From the NCBI GenBank assembly GCA_030157785.1, contig JAOAUC010000002.1, forward strand, positions 1-64,000: a DNA stretch of 64,000 nt, written 5' to 3'. Origin of the DNA: Zoogloea oleivorans (lineage in GTDB: Bacteria > Pseudomonadota > Gammaproteobacteria > Burkholderiales > Rhodocyclaceae). The position numbers and the translations under genes were made by a program. Below, piece after piece: positions 33,908 to 43,637 of the stretch (its first letter is position 1; the number at the start of each line of letters is the position of its first letter). Below the pieces are notes generated by a model. The model made no database searches and was not told the origin of the DNA. It worked only from the letters and a program-made list of their open reading frames with translations.

Positions 33908-34108
33908 ATGCGAATCATCGCCATTGCCGCCGCGGCTTGCGGCCTTCTCGTGCTGGGCGGCTGCGGCATCAAGGGGCCGCTGTACTTCCCGCAGATCCCC
34001 AAGCCCGCAGCCAAGGCAGCGCCGAAGCCTGCCGACGCCAAGCCCGCGCCCATCCAGGCGCCGGCCGTCGATCATAACAAACCCGCCTCCCAGGACCCCG
34101 CCCAATGA
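33908..34108 (+). CDS. lptM: LptM (YifL)-family small lipoprotein
   Basis: The 66-residue protein has a signal peptide, a lipobox LGGC and the family hallmark CGIKGPLYFP just after the lipidated Cys. A proline/alanine-rich tail follows. In E. coli LptM helps the LptDE translocon mature. It overlaps lysA by 4 bp (ATGA), the same pairing seen across many proteobacteria. Confidence 0.9.
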   Translation: MRIIAIAAAACGLLVLGGCGIKGPLYFPQIPKPAAKAAPKPADAKPAPIQAPAVDHNKPASQDPAQ

Positions 34109-35367
34109 CGACCGCCCTGCCCGTGCCGACGCTCAAAGCCGGCCCCGCCGGCCTGACCCTTGAAGGGGTCGCCCTTGCCGACATCGCCGAAAGCTTCGGC
34201 ACGCCCACCTACGTTTACTCCCGCGCTGCGCTCACGTCCGCCTTCGAGGCCTACCAGCAGGCCCTCGGCCTGCGCAAGTCGCTGGTGTGCTACGCGGTCA
34301 AGGCCAACTCCAGCCTCGGCATCCTGTCCGTCTTCGCCAAGCTCGGCGCCGGCTTCGACATCGTCTCCGGCGGCGAACTGACCCGCGTACTGGCAGCCGG
34401 CGGCGACGCCGGCAAGGTGATCTTCTCCGGCGTAGGCAAAACCGTCGACGAAATGCGCTTCGCCCTCGAATCAGGCATTGGCTGTTTCAACGTCGAATCC
34501 GCTGCCGAACTCGACCGCCTCAACGACGTGGCCATCAGCATGGGCAAGCGCGCGCCGATCGCCTTCCGGGTCAATCCGGACGTCAATCCCAACACCCACC
34601 CCTACATTTCCACCGGCCTGCGCAGCAACAAGTTCGGCGTCGCCTTCACCGAGGCCCTCGACCTGTACCGCAAGGCCGCCAAGCTGCCCAACATCGAGAT
34701 CTCGGGCATCGACTGCCACATCGGCTCCCAGCTCCTGGATTCCGCGCCGATGGCCGAAGCCGCCGACAAGATCCTCGGCCTGGTGGACCAGCTCGCCAGT
34801 GAAGGCATCGTGCTCGACCACATCGACCTGGGCGGCGGCCTCGGCATCCGCTACCGCGACGAAGAACCGCCCACCCCCACCGAATACCTCAAGCCCCTGC
34901 TCGAACGCTTCGCCGGACGCAGCGAAGCCCTGTGCTTCGAGCCGGGCCGTTCGCTGGTCGGCAACGCCGGCCTGCTGCTGACGCGCATCGAATACCTCAA
35001 GCCCGGCGTCGAAAAGAGCTTCGCCATCATCGACGCAGCCATGAACGACCTGGCTCGCCCGGCGCTCTACGACGCTTACCACGAGATCGTCGCCGTCGCC
35101 CCGCGCGCCATTCCGGCAACCCGCTACGAGGTGGTCGGCCCGATCTGCGAGAGCGGCGACTTCCTCGGCCACGACCGCGACCTGTCAGTGGACACCGGCG
35201 ACCTGCTGGCGATCCTGTCGGCCGGTGCCTATGGCATGACCATGAGCTCCAACTACAACACCCGCCCCCGCGCCGCCGAGGTACTGGTGGATGGCGACAC
35301 CGTGCATGTCATCCGCGACCGGGAAACCGTCGAGCACCTGCTGAAGGGCGAACGCCCGCTTCCGTAA
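34105..35367 (+). CDS. lysA: diaminopimelate decarboxylase
   Basis: The 420-residue PLP fold-III enzyme has the cofactor lysine in CYAVKANSS. SGGELTRVLAAGG and the phosphate-binding GGGLGIRY are present, and the partner-subunit motif GPICESGDFLG carries the catalytic Cys. It makes lysine from meso-diaminopimelate, the last step of the pathway. Length is normal. Confidence 0.98.
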   Translation: MTTALPVPTLKAGPAGLTLEGVALADIAESFGTPTYVYSRAALTSAFEAYQQALGLRKSLVCYAVKANSSLGILSVFAKLGAGFDIVSGGELTRVLAAGGDAGKVIFSGVGKTVDEMRFALESGIGCFNVESAAELDRLNDVAISMGKRAPIAFRVNPDVNPNTHPYISTGLRSNKFGVAFTEALDLYRKAAKLPNIEISGIDCHIGSQLLDSAPMAEAADKILGLVDQLASEGIVLDHIDLGGGLGIRYRDEEPPTPTEYLKPLLERFAGRSEALCFEPGRSLVGNAGLLLTRIEYLKPGVEKSFAIIDAAMNDLARPALYDAYHEIVAVAPRAIPATRYEVVGPICESGDFLGHDRDLSVDTGDLLAILSAGAYGMTMSSNYNTRPRAAEVLVDGDTVHVIRDRETVEHLLKGERPLP

Positions 35368-35400
35368 TCCGCCCCCACCGCCAGCCCGAAGGCTCCGACC

Positions 35401-36495
35401 ATGCGTTTCGCCCCCCGCGTTTCCCTGCTCGTCGCCCTCGGGCTGGCCGGCTGCGGCAACAAGCCCGCCCCCACAGCCGCCGACAAGCCTGCCGGCCCGC
35501 CGGCCAGCATCATCACCACCGCGAGAGCGCAGAGCATTGCGCTGGACATCACCGAAGACACCCTCGGCACCCTTGAAGCCCTGATCGACCCGAAAATCGG
35601 CGCCGAAGTGGCCGGCCGCGTCACCCGGGTGCTTGCCCACACCGGCGATCACGTCAAAAAGGGCCAGCCTCTCGCCGAGCTGGACGCCACCGACCAGCAC
35701 ATCCAGACCCGCGTCGACAGTGCCGAGATCAACCGTCTGGAAGCCTTGGCCGCGCAGGCCGAACGCTTTGCCGAGCGTCAGCAGGGCCTCGTCGCCAAGG
35801 GCTTCATCGCCCGCAACGGTGCCGAAGACAGTCTCGCCCAGCGCGACGCCCTGCGAGCCCAGCTGGCCAATGCAAAGGCCCGCGGCAACGCCACCCAGGC
35901 CAACCTCGGGCGCGCCCGGGTCGTCGCGCCGGTGGATGGCATCATCGAAACCCAGATCGTCTCACCCGGCGATTACGTGAAGGTCGGCGACCCGCTGTTC
36001 CGTCTGATCTCCAACCGGGTCCTGCGCGCCCACCTGCCCTACCCGGAGTCTGCCGCCGGACGCATCCGAGCCGGCCAGCCGGTGCGCTTCGCCCTGCCCC
36101 ACGCGCCCGGCAAGACGCTCAGCGGCACGGTGGAAGATGTGAAACCCACCATCAGCGACAGCAGCCGCGCTCTGGATGTACTGGTGCGCCTCGACAACGA
36201 TGGCAGCCTGCTCTCCGGTGGCACCGTCAACGCGTCCATCGTCACCGGCCGCAAGCCGGCCGCCGTGGTGGTGCCGGAACAAAGCGTGGTGCTGCGCCCG
36301 GCCGGCAAGGTGGTGTACGTGATCGCCGACGGCAAGGCCGGCCAGCGCATCATCGAAGCCGGCGTGAAGCGCAACGGCCGCATTGAAATCGTCAAAGGCC
36401 TGCACGAAGGTGAAACGGTTGCCGAAGAGGGCGCCGGCTTTCTCACCGACGGCGCCGCCGTATCCGTGAAGAAGCCCGCGGCCGCCAAGCCATGA
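35401..36495 (+). CDS. RND efflux periplasmic adaptor (MFP) lipoprotein
   Basis: The 364-residue protein has a lipobox (LGLAGC) and the MFP layout. The first barrel-sandwich half is IGAEVAGRVTRVLAHTGDHVKKGQPLAELD. A helical hairpin follows (about 95-150), then the second half (VVAPVDGIIETQIVSPGDYVKVGDPLF), a beta-barrel and a membrane-proximal domain. It would bridge the RND pump to an outer-membrane channel. It overlaps the pump gene by 4 bp. No TolC-like gene is in the window. Confidence 0.93.
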   Translation: MRFAPRVSLLVALGLAGCGNKPAPTAADKPAGPPASIITTARAQSIALDITEDTLGTLEALIDPKIGAEVAGRVTRVLAHTGDHVKKGQPLAELDATDQHIQTRVDSAEINRLEALAAQAERFAERQQGLVAKGFIARNGAEDSLAQRDALRAQLANAKARGNATQANLGRARVVAPVDGIIETQIVSPGDYVKVGDPLFRLISNRVLRAHLPYPESAAGRIRAGQPVRFALPHAPGKTLSGTVEDVKPTISDSSRALDVLVRLDNDGSLLSGGTVNASIVTGRKPAAVVVPEQSVVLRPAGKVVYVIADGKAGQRIIEAGVKRNGRIEIVKGLHEGETVAEEGAGFLTDGAAVSVKKPAAAKP

Positions 36496-39400
36496 CCCTG
36501 CCGGAACTTTCCATCAAGCGCCACGTGCTGGCGTGGATGATGAGCGCCGTGCTGGTGCTGATCGGGGTGATCGGTTACCAGCGCATCGGCATGGACCGCT
36601 ACCCGTATATCGAATTCCCGGTGATCTCCATCACCACGACGCTGAAGGGCGCCAACCCGGACATCGTCGATTCGAGCATCACCAACGTCATCGAATCGGC
36701 GGTTAACAGCGTGCCGGGCATCGAGCATGTGCAGTCCAGTTCATCCCCCGGGGTGTCGACGGTGAACATCACCTTCGTCCTCGAAAAGAAGGTGGACGTG
36801 GCCTTCAACGAGGTCCAGTCGAAGGTGAACCAGGTGCTCCGGCGCCTGCCCAAGGACGTGGACCCGCCGGTGGTCGCCAAGGTGGAAACCAACGCCCAGC
36901 CCATCATGTGGCTGGCCCTGCAGGGCGACCGGACCCAGCAGCAGCTCAACCAGTACGCCATCAACGTCCTCAAGAAGCGCCTCGAAACCATCGATGGCGT
37001 GGGCGAGGTACGCCTCGGCGGACGCCGTGACCGCACCATCCGGGTCAATCTGCGGCCCGACCGCATGGCGGCCCACAACGTCACCGCCCAGGACATCACC
37101 GACGCCTTCGCCAAGGAGCACGTGCAACTGGCCGGCGGCTTCGTGGTCGGCCAGACCACCGAAAGCCTGGTCAAACTCGACCTGGAATTCCATCAGGTCG
37201 AACAACTCGAAGGCCTGATCGTCGCCTTCCGCGACACGGCGCCGATCCGCCTGGGCGATGTGGCCGAGATTGAGGACGGCCTCACCGACAACCGCCAGCT
37301 GGCGCGCTTCAACGGCAAGACTACGGTCGGGCTCGGCATGGTCAAGATTGCCAATGCCAACACCGTGTCCATCGTCGAGCGCATCCAGGCCCGCCTCGAC
37401 AAGGATCTGCGCCCCGCCCTGCCGCCGGGCATGACCCTGTCGGTGGTGTCCAACGACGCCGTCTTCATCATGGAGATCGTCGACTCGCTCAAGGAACACC
37501 TGATCGAGGGCACCCTGCTGGCGGCGCTGGTGGTGTGGTTCTTCCTGCGCTCGGTGCGCTCGACGCTGATCATCGCGCTGGCCATTCCGGTGTCGTTGAT
37601 GGGCGCCATCGCGGTGATCTACTTCTTCGGCTTCACCCTCAACTCGCTCACCCTGCTGGCCCTGCTGCTGCTCATCGGGGTGGTGGTGGACGACGCCATC
37701 GTGGTGCTGGAGAACATCTACCGCCACCGGGAAGAACTCGACCCGGACCCGGTATCGGCGGCCATCAACGGCAGCAACGAGGTGGTTTTTGCGGTCATGG
37801 CGGCAACCCTCTCGCTGGTCTGCATCTTTGCGCCGGTGGCCTTCATCTCGGGGATCATCGGCCAGTTTTTCCGCAGCTTCGCGCTGGTGGTGACCTTCGG
37901 GGTGCTGGTGTCGCTGTTCGTATCGCTCACGCTCACGCCCATGCTGTGCGCCCGCTACCTCAAGGTCGAGAAGCAGCACGGCCCCGTCTACAAGGCTTTC
38001 GACCGCTTCTTCGCAGGCATGGACGCCCTTTACGTGCGCCTGCTCGAGGGCGCCCTGACCCACCGCCTGTGGGTGCTGCTGCTGACCCTGGCGGTGGTGG
38101 CATCGAGTGCGTTCTTCTTCACCCAGGTTGGCAAGGCCTTCGCGCCGGAGCAGGACGAAGGGCGTTTCCTGGTATCCGTGCGCACACCACTGGGTTCCAG
38201 CATCGACTACACCGACAGCAAGCTGCGGGAGGTGGAAACCATCCTCAACGGCCACGAATCGATTCGCACCGAATTCGCGCTGATCGGCCTCGGCACCGCC
38301 GGGCAGGTGAACCAGGGCACGGTGGTGGTGCGCATGGCGCCGCGGGAGGAGCGCACGGTCAGGCAGCAGGACATCATTCCACTGCTGCGCAAGGAATTCA
38401 GCCAGATCGCCGGCGCGCGGGTTTTTGCGGCGCCGTATCCGATGGTGCAGGGCCAGCGCGGCGAGCCGCTGCAGTTCGTGCTCACCGGCGAGAACCTGCA
38501 GGAACTGGGCAAACATGCGCTCACCCTGCAGCGCAAGCTGTCGGTGGCGCCGGGCATCGGCCGCATCGACACCGACCTGCAGCTCGACCTGCCGCAACTG
38601 GTCTTCGCCCCGGATCGCCTGCGCATCGCCAACGCCGGCCTGACCACCCAGGACGTGGCCCTCGCCATCAACATGCTCACCGGCGGCGTCGACATCGCCA
38701 AGTACAACGACGAACCCGGCGACGGCCAGCGCTACGACATCCGCGTCAAGGCCAGGGAAGGCAGCTTCACCCAGCCCGCCGACCTGGCGAAAATCTTCCT
38801 GCGCAACAAGACCGGCCAGCTGGTGCGCCTCGACAGCGTCGCCGGCTTCAGGGAAACCCTCGGCCCGGCCATCGTCGGGCGCTTCGACCTGCAGTACGCC
38901 GCCACTTTCTTCGCCTCACCGACCCTGCCTCTGGGCGAAGCGGTGGCGCTGGTCAAGCAGACTGCTGCGGAAATGCTGCCTACCGGCTACCAGGTCAAGC
39001 TGATCGGCCAGGCCGAAGAGTTCGGCAAGACCATGAGCTACATGGTGTTCACCTTCGCGCTGGCCATGACCCTGCTCTACATGGTGCTGGCCAGCCAGTT
39101 CAACAGCTTCGTGCAGCCCTTCATCGTGATGCTGGCCCAGCCGCTGGCCATCGTCGGCGGCGTAGCGGCCCTGTGGGCAACAGGGCAGACGCTGAACATT
39201 TATTCGATGATCGGGCTGGTGCTGTTGATTGGCCTGGTGGCGAAGAACTCCATCCTGCTGGTGGACCTGACCAACCAGCGCCGCGCCGAAGGCCTGCGGG
39301 TGGATGCAGCCCTGCGCAACGCCTGCCCGATCCGGATGCGCCCGGTGCTGATGACTTCGATGACGGTGATCCTCGCCCTCGCTCCGGCGGCGCTGGGCTT

Positions 39401-39557
39401 TGGCGCTGGCAACGAGACCAACCAGCCGCTGGCGATCGCGGTGATCGGCGGCATGATCAGCTCGACCCTGCTGACCCTGGTGGTGGTGCCGGCGGTGTAT
39501 TCGCTGGTGGAAGGCTGGCGCGAGCGGCGTCAGCCGGGAGTCACACCAGCGGCGTGA
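36492..39557 (+). CDS. RND (HAE1-type) efflux permease
   Basis: The 1021-residue protein has the RND layout. It has one N-terminal membrane helix, a periplasmic porter domain with PGVSTVNITF, six helices including GVVVDDAIVVLENIYRHRE (the acidic proton-relay region), a second periplasmic domain, and six more helices (VLLIGLVAKNSILLVD). It would export toxic organic compounds using the proton gradient; the substrate is unknown. It forms a unit with the adaptor upstream. Its end overlaps the convergent exonuclease gene by 17 bp. Confidence 0.95.
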   Translation: MTLPELSIKRHVLAWMMSAVLVLIGVIGYQRIGMDRYPYIEFPVISITTTLKGANPDIVDSSITNVIESAVNSVPGIEHVQSSSSPGVSTVNITFVLEKKVDVAFNEVQSKVNQVLRRLPKDVDPPVVAKVETNAQPIMWLALQGDRTQQQLNQYAINVLKKRLETIDGVGEVRLGGRRDRTIRVNLRPDRMAAHNVTAQDITDAFAKEHVQLAGGFVVGQTTESLVKLDLEFHQVEQLEGLIVAFRDTAPIRLGDVAEIEDGLTDNRQLARFNGKTTVGLGMVKIANANTVSIVERIQARLDKDLRPALPPGMTLSVVSNDAVFIMEIVDSLKEHLIEGTLLAALVVWFFLRSVRSTLIIALAIPVSLMGAIAVIYFFGFTLNSLTLLALLLLIGVVVDDAIVVLENIYRHREELDPDPVSAAINGSNEVVFAVMAATLSLVCIFAPVAFISGIIGQFFRSFALVVTFGVLVSLFVSLTLTPMLCARYLKVEKQHGPVYKAFDRFFAGMDALYVRLLEGALTHRLWVLLLTLAVVASSAFFFTQVGKAFAPEQDEGRFLVSVRTPLGSSIDYTDSKLREVETILNGHESIRTEFALIGLGTAGQVNQGTVVVRMAPREERTVRQQDIIPLLRKEFSQIAGARVFAAPYPMVQGQRGEPLQFVLTGENLQELGKHALTLQRKLSVAPGIGRIDTDLQLDLPQLVFAPDRLRIANAGLTTQDVALAINMLTGGVDIAKYNDEPGDGQRYDIRVKAREGSFTQPADLAKIFLRNKTGQLVRLDSVAGFRETLGPAIVGRFDLQYAATFFASPTLPLGEAVALVKQTAAEMLPTGYQVKLIGQAEEFGKTMSYMVFTFALAMTLLYMVLASQFNSFVQPFIVMLAQPLAIVGGVAALWATGQTLNIYSMIGLVLLIGLVAKNSILLVDLTNQRRAEGLRVDAALRNACPIRMRPVLMTSMTVILALAPAALGFGAGNETNQPLAIAVIGGMISSTLLTLVVVPAVYSLVEGWRERRQPGVTPAA

Positions 39558-40944
39558 CGGTGGCGCCGGCCGTTGGCGCGTCGAGCCAACGGACGAGGAT
39601 GCGATAGGTATCCAGATCGAAGGCGCGGGCCGGCGGTGCCGCCAGCAACTGCGCCAGCGCGGCTTCGTCGGGCACGCTGCCGAGCAGGCACCAGCGGTCA
39701 AAAACGTGAATCTCGCTGCGCCCGGTACCGGCGTGATCTTCGTGAATCGCCACGGGGCTATCCCACGGCCAGCGCTTGAGGCGCAGGCTTTCCAGCACCT
39801 TGAGCAGACGCGCATCATGCTCGGCGGGGTCTTCCTTGCCGGCGCACACGCCTGCGCAGCGTTTCATCAGGTGAGCCTGACAGGCGCCTTCACCCCACGG
39901 CTCGATGCCGATCCGGCGCGGGCACAACTTGTACAGGGCAGCTAACTGACGCAGCGTGTTGTCGGCTTCTTTCTTGCTGCGGAAAGAACCGTAAACCCCG
40001 GCCCAATCGGCCGGATCGCCGCCATCCAGTGCCTCGCGGAGCAGCACCGGGCCGCGCTTGCGGGCTGGCTCGTAGCGAAAACCAAAAACCGCCTCCGCGG
40101 CCCCTGGGTGGCGGTTGCCGACGGGTTTGAGGCTCTTCACCAGGCGTGACTCGAGCAGCGTAGCGCCGAGTTCGCCGGCAGTGACCTGCCAATCAACCCG
40201 ACGTACCTGCTGGGTGATTTTGGCTTCCTTGCCGTTGCGGTGCTCGGTCGAGAAATAGCCCATCACCCGCGAGCGGAGGCTGACACTCTTGCCGATCAGG
40301 ATCGGCTGATCGTGCTCGTCGTAGAAGAGATAGACGCCGGGGCCTTCCGGCAGGCCTTCGAGCACGCCTTCCGGCAGGCCCGCCGGGCGGCTCGGCGCCT
40401 TCATGGCCTTGACGATGGCCATGTCGAGCGTGTCCTGCTCGAACTTGTCGCTGACGATCTGCGCAAACTGGAGCAGCGCCTCGGTATCGCCCATGGCCCG
40501 GTGACGGGCCGTGCAGGTGAGTCCGTGGCGCTCGATCAGCGCATCCAGACCGTGGCGGTGATGCTGGGGAAACAGTGCACGGGACAGCTTGACGGTGCAC
40601 ATCACCGGCGCATCGAAGTCCTGCCCGATACGCTGGAATTCGTTCTTTATGAAACCGTAGTCGAAGCGCGCGTTATGGGCAACGAAGATGCAGCCGGTAA
40701 ACAGCGCGCGGACCCGATCTGCCAGCTCGGCAAAGGCCGGCGCATCGGCAACCATGTCATCGGTAATGCCGACCAGCGTCTGGATGTTGGCTGGAATCGG
40801 CATGCCCGGATTGACCAGGCTGGACCAGCGCTCGACCAGCTCGCCGTTCTCGACCCGCAGGACCGCTATTTCGGTGATCCGGTCCACCACCGGATTGGCA
40901 CCGGTGGTTTCGACATCAACAAAGGCGAGTTTCGGAGCGAGCAA
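39541..40944 (-). CDS. DEDD 3'-5' exonuclease fused to a GIY-YIG (UvrC/Cho-like) nuclease
   Basis: From TTG 40944 the protein has 467 residues. The first part is a DnaQ-like exonuclease with the D and E of FVDVETTG, the D of HNARFDYGF and the H and D of HRAMGDTEAL. From about residue 200 a GIY-YIG domain starts (GPGVYLFYDEHDQPILIGKS). A cysteine-containing UvrC-like stretch follows (CQAHLMKRCAGVCAGKED). Proteins of this architecture are taken as DNA repair nucleases. The longer open frame to 41100 overlaps the DUF3460 gene fully, so I start after its stop. The TTG is a best guess, with weak SD. Confidence 0.88.
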   Translation of the reverse strand: MLAPKLAFVDVETTGANPVVDRITEIAVLRVENGELVERWSSLVNPGMPIPANIQTLVGITDDMVADAPAFAELADRVRALFTGCIFVAHNARFDYGFIKNEFQRIGQDFDAPVMCTVKLSRALFPQHHRHGLDALIERHGLTCTARHRAMGDTEALLQFAQIVSDKFEQDTLDMAIVKAMKAPSRPAGLPEGVLEGLPEGPGVYLFYDEHDQPILIGKSVSLRSRVMGYFSTEHRNGKEAKITQQVRRVDWQVTAGELGATLLESRLVKSLKPVGNRHPGAAEAVFGFRYEPARKRGPVLLREALDGGDPADWAGVYGSFRSKKEADNTLRQLAALYKLCPRRIGIEPWGEGACQAHLMKRCAGVCAGKEDPAEHDARLLKVLESLRLKRWPWDSPVAIHEDHAGTGRSEIHVFDRWCLLGSVPDEAALAQLLAAPPARAFDLDTYRILVRWLDAPTAGATVTPLV

Positions 40945-40952
40945 ACCGCTGA

Positions 40953-41141
40953 TTAGCCTTCGGTCGAGTAGGGGTAGGCCTTGGCGGGAACCTTGGCGGC
41001 GTCGTACTCGCCCTGGGTTTCCAGGGTCTGGGGCTTGTCCCACCAGAGGGCGCGGCCCTTCTTTTGCTCCTCGAGTTCCTCGGGGTGCTTCGCCATCCAT
41101 TCGCGCATGAACTTGGTGTGATCGGATTCGTAAATCGCCAT
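40953..41141 (-). CDS. DUF3460 family small protein
   Basis: The 62-residue protein begins MAIYESDHTKFMREWMAKHP, the typical DUF3460 start, and contains RALWWDKP. GGGGAGAA lies ahead of the ATG as SD. Function is unknown; the family is largely betaproteobacterial. It sits between spoT and the exonuclease gene on the same strand. Confidence 0.88.
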   Translation of the reverse strand: MAIYESDHTKFMREWMAKHPEELEEQKKGRALWWDKPQTLETQGEYDAAKVPAKAYPYSTEG

Positions 41142-41181
41142 GTGTTTTCTCCCCTTTTAAGCGGCGTGGATTCTAGCAGCG

Positions 41182-43392
41182 TCAGCTGCCCTTTTGATCG
41201 CCCTTGAGGCGGTTGATGCGAACCACCTCCTGGATGTTGCGCATACCGCGGATGACCTTGGCCAGATGCAGGCGATGGGTCACCTGAACGGTAATGTAGA
41301 TCGTGGAATACGTGCCCTGCTCGCCATCGGTGCTGACATTCTGGATGTTGCAGTCCTGCTCGGAGATGGCGTTGGCCACCTTGGCCAGCACGCCGCGCAC
41401 ATTGAGCGTGAGCAGGCGCAGGGTGACGTCGAAAAGACGGTCGGTGGAAGCCTCCCACTCCACGTCGATCCAGCGGTCGCGCTCGCTGCGCAGCTTGCGG
41501 GCCTGCGGGCAGTCGTGCATGTGCACTTCGAGGCCCTGGCCCTTGCGGATGATGCCGACGATCGGGTCGCCCGGAATCGGCCGGCAGCAGCGCGCCAGCT
41601 GGACAGCCACACCTTCGGTGCCGCGAATCAGGATCGCGCCGGCCGGCTTGGGCTTGACCACGTCGGAGCGGCCCGATTCGACATCCTGGATCTCCGCCAG
41701 GCGCCGCGCGACGATGGCCGGCAGGCGCCGCCCGAGGCCGATGTCGGTCATCAGGTCCTTGCGGGTCGGCAGCGTGAATTCCTTGAGGAAGCGCTCCCAG
41801 GCGAACACGCTCACCTGGCCGAGGGTCAGGCCATGCAGACGCAAAGCCTGGTTGAGAAGACGTTCGCCAAGAGTCGAGGCTTCTTCCTGCTGGGCGTTCT
41901 TGAGGAAGTGACGGATCTGCGCCCGCGCCTTGCCGGTGCGCACATAGCTGAGCCAGGCCGGATTGGGGCTGGCGTGGGCAGCGGTGATGATCTCGATCTG
42001 GTCGCCGTTGTGCAGCTCGGTGCGCAGGGGCATCAGCTCGCCGTTGATGCGCCCGGCAACGCAGCGGTTGCCGACGTCGGTATGCACCGCGTAAGCGAAG
42101 TCCACCACCGTTGCCCCCCGCGGCAACGCGAAGATCTTGCCCTTGGGCGTGAAGGCGTACACCTCGCCCGGAAAGAGATCGACCTTGACGTGCTCGAGAA
42201 ACTCGCTGGAGTCGCCCGAGGTGGATTGCAGCTCAAGCAGGGACTGCAACCAGGTGTGCGTCTTGTGCTGCAGCTCGGAGAGGGTCTTCTCGTCTTCCTT
42301 GTACAGCCAGTGGGACGCCACACCGCTCTCGGCGATGTGGTTCATCTCGTGGGTGCGGATCTGCACTTCCACCGGCGTGCCAAACGGGCCGATCAGCGTG
42401 GTGTGCAGCGACTGGTAGCCGTTGCCCTTGGGAATCGCGATGTAGTCCTTGAACTTGCCCGGCACCGGCTTGTAGAGGCCGTGCAGCGCACCGAGGGCGC
42501 GGTAGCAGGTCTGCACATCGGGCACGATGACGCGAAAACCGTAGATATCGAGCACCTGCGAGAAGGACAGACGCTTCTCGGCCATCTTGCGGTAGATGCT
42601 GTAGAGGTGCTTTTCGCGGCCCCGGACTTCGGCCTCGATGTTCCACTGGGGCAGGCGCTCCTCGATCGCGACGAGAATCTTGCCGACCACCTCGCGGCGG
42701 TTGCCCCGCGCGGCAAGGATGGCCCGCGACAGCACCCGGAAACGCATCGGGTAACGGTGCTTGAAAGCCAGTTCCTGCAACTCGCGGTACAGGCTGTTGA
42801 GGCCCAGCCGGTTGGCGATGGGAGCGTGGATTTCCTGGGTTTCGCGGGCGATCCGGCGCCGCTTGTCGGGGCGCATGTGGTCGAGCGTGCGCATGTTGTG
42901 CAGACGATCGGCCAGCTTGATCAGGATGACCCGCAGGTCGCTGGCCATGGCCAGCAGCATCTTGCGGAAATTTTCGGCCTGGGCTTCCTCGTGGGACTGG
43001 AACTCGATCTTGTCGAGCTTGGACACGCCATCGACCAGCTCTGCCGTGATGCGCCCGAAGCGTTCGGCGATCTCGGCCTTGGTGATGTGGGTGTCCTCCA
43101 TCACATCATGGAGGAGTGCGGCACACAAAGCCTGCGCATCCAGGTGCCAGCCGGCGAGAATCTCGGCGACGGCTACCGGGTGCGAAATGTAGGGCTCGCC
43201 GCTTTGCCGCATCTGCCCCTGGTGGGCATCGGCGGAAAAGTGGTAGGCGGCCTCGACCCTGCCTACGTCCTCGGGACGGAGATAGGTAGCCACCTGCGTC
43301 CGCAGCCGGCCGAAATCAAGCGGCACGACACTGGACGCGGGGGGCTGGAAAACGCTGCCGCCACTGACTGAAACGGGGGTGGCGTTTTCCAT
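41182..43392 (-). CDS. spoT: bifunctional (p)ppGpp synthetase/hydrolase
   Basis: The 736-residue protein has an HD hydrolase domain with intact metal motif (AALLHDVMEDT and ISHPVAVAEIL). A RelA/SpoT synthetase domain (YSIYRKMAEK, DIYGFRVIV), a TGS domain (VYAFTPKGKIFALPRGATVVDFAY), a zinc-finger/helical part and a C-terminal ACT domain follow. It makes and degrades the starvation alarmone (p)ppGpp. It follows rpoZ and gmk, the usual order. The intact HD motif says SpoT-like bifunctional, not RelA. Confidence 0.97.
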   Translation of the reverse strand: MENATPVSVSGGSVFQPPASSVVPLDFGRLRTQVATYLRPEDVGRVEAAYHFSADAHQGQMRQSGEPYISHPVAVAEILAGWHLDAQALCAALLHDVMEDTHITKAEIAERFGRITAELVDGVSKLDKIEFQSHEEAQAENFRKMLLAMASDLRVILIKLADRLHNMRTLDHMRPDKRRRIARETQEIHAPIANRLGLNSLYRELQELAFKHRYPMRFRVLSRAILAARGNRREVVGKILVAIEERLPQWNIEAEVRGREKHLYSIYRKMAEKRLSFSQVLDIYGFRVIVPDVQTCYRALGALHGLYKPVPGKFKDYIAIPKGNGYQSLHTTLIGPFGTPVEVQIRTHEMNHIAESGVASHWLYKEDEKTLSELQHKTHTWLQSLLELQSTSGDSSEFLEHVKVDLFPGEVYAFTPKGKIFALPRGATVVDFAYAVHTDVGNRCVAGRINGELMPLRTELHNGDQIEIITAAHASPNPAWLSYVRTGKARAQIRHFLKNAQQEEASTLGERLLNQALRLHGLTLGQVSVFAWERFLKEFTLPTRKDLMTDIGLGRRLPAIVARRLAEIQDVESGRSDVVKPKPAGAILIRGTEGVAVQLARCCRPIPGDPIVGIIRKGQGLEVHMHDCPQARKLRSERDRWIDVEWEASTDRLFDVTLRLLTLNVRGVLAKVANAISEQDCNIQNVSTDGEQGTYSTIYITVQVTHRLHLAKVIRGMRNIQEVVRINRLKGDQKGS

Positions 43393-43418
43393 GACACGGC
43401 TCTTCCTGCGACGGGCGC

Positions 43419-43634
43419 TCAGGCCTGACCGCGGTTGAGCACTTCGGCGCCGACCTTGCCGGCGGCGATTTCACGCAGGGCAACCACGGTGGGCTTGTCC
43501 TTGTCGTGGCGGTCGAGGTCTACCAGCGGGGTGGCGCCATTGGTCAGCTGACGGGCACGGTAGGTCGCGGCCAGGGTGAGCTGGAAGCGGTTGGGGATTC
43601 TTTTCAGACAGTCGTCAACGGTAATACGGGCCAT
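43419..43634 (-). CDS. rpoZ: RNA polymerase omega subunit
   Basis: The 71-residue protein starts [20 protein letters not shown] and contains ARQL and [13 protein letters not shown], all standard omega features. It helps fold beta' and, with beta', forms one ppGpp site. It is three bases after gmk and 26 before spoT. Confidence 0.97.
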   Translation of the reverse strand: MARITVDDCLKRIPNRFQLTLAATYRARQLTNGATPLVDLDRHDKDKPTVVALREIAAGKVGAEVLNRGQA

Positions 43635-43637
43635 GGA

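Noticed and set aside
36741-39607. Long frames opposite or out of frame with the RND permease gene
   Set aside because: The permease frame has full family motifs; the others are composition artefacts.
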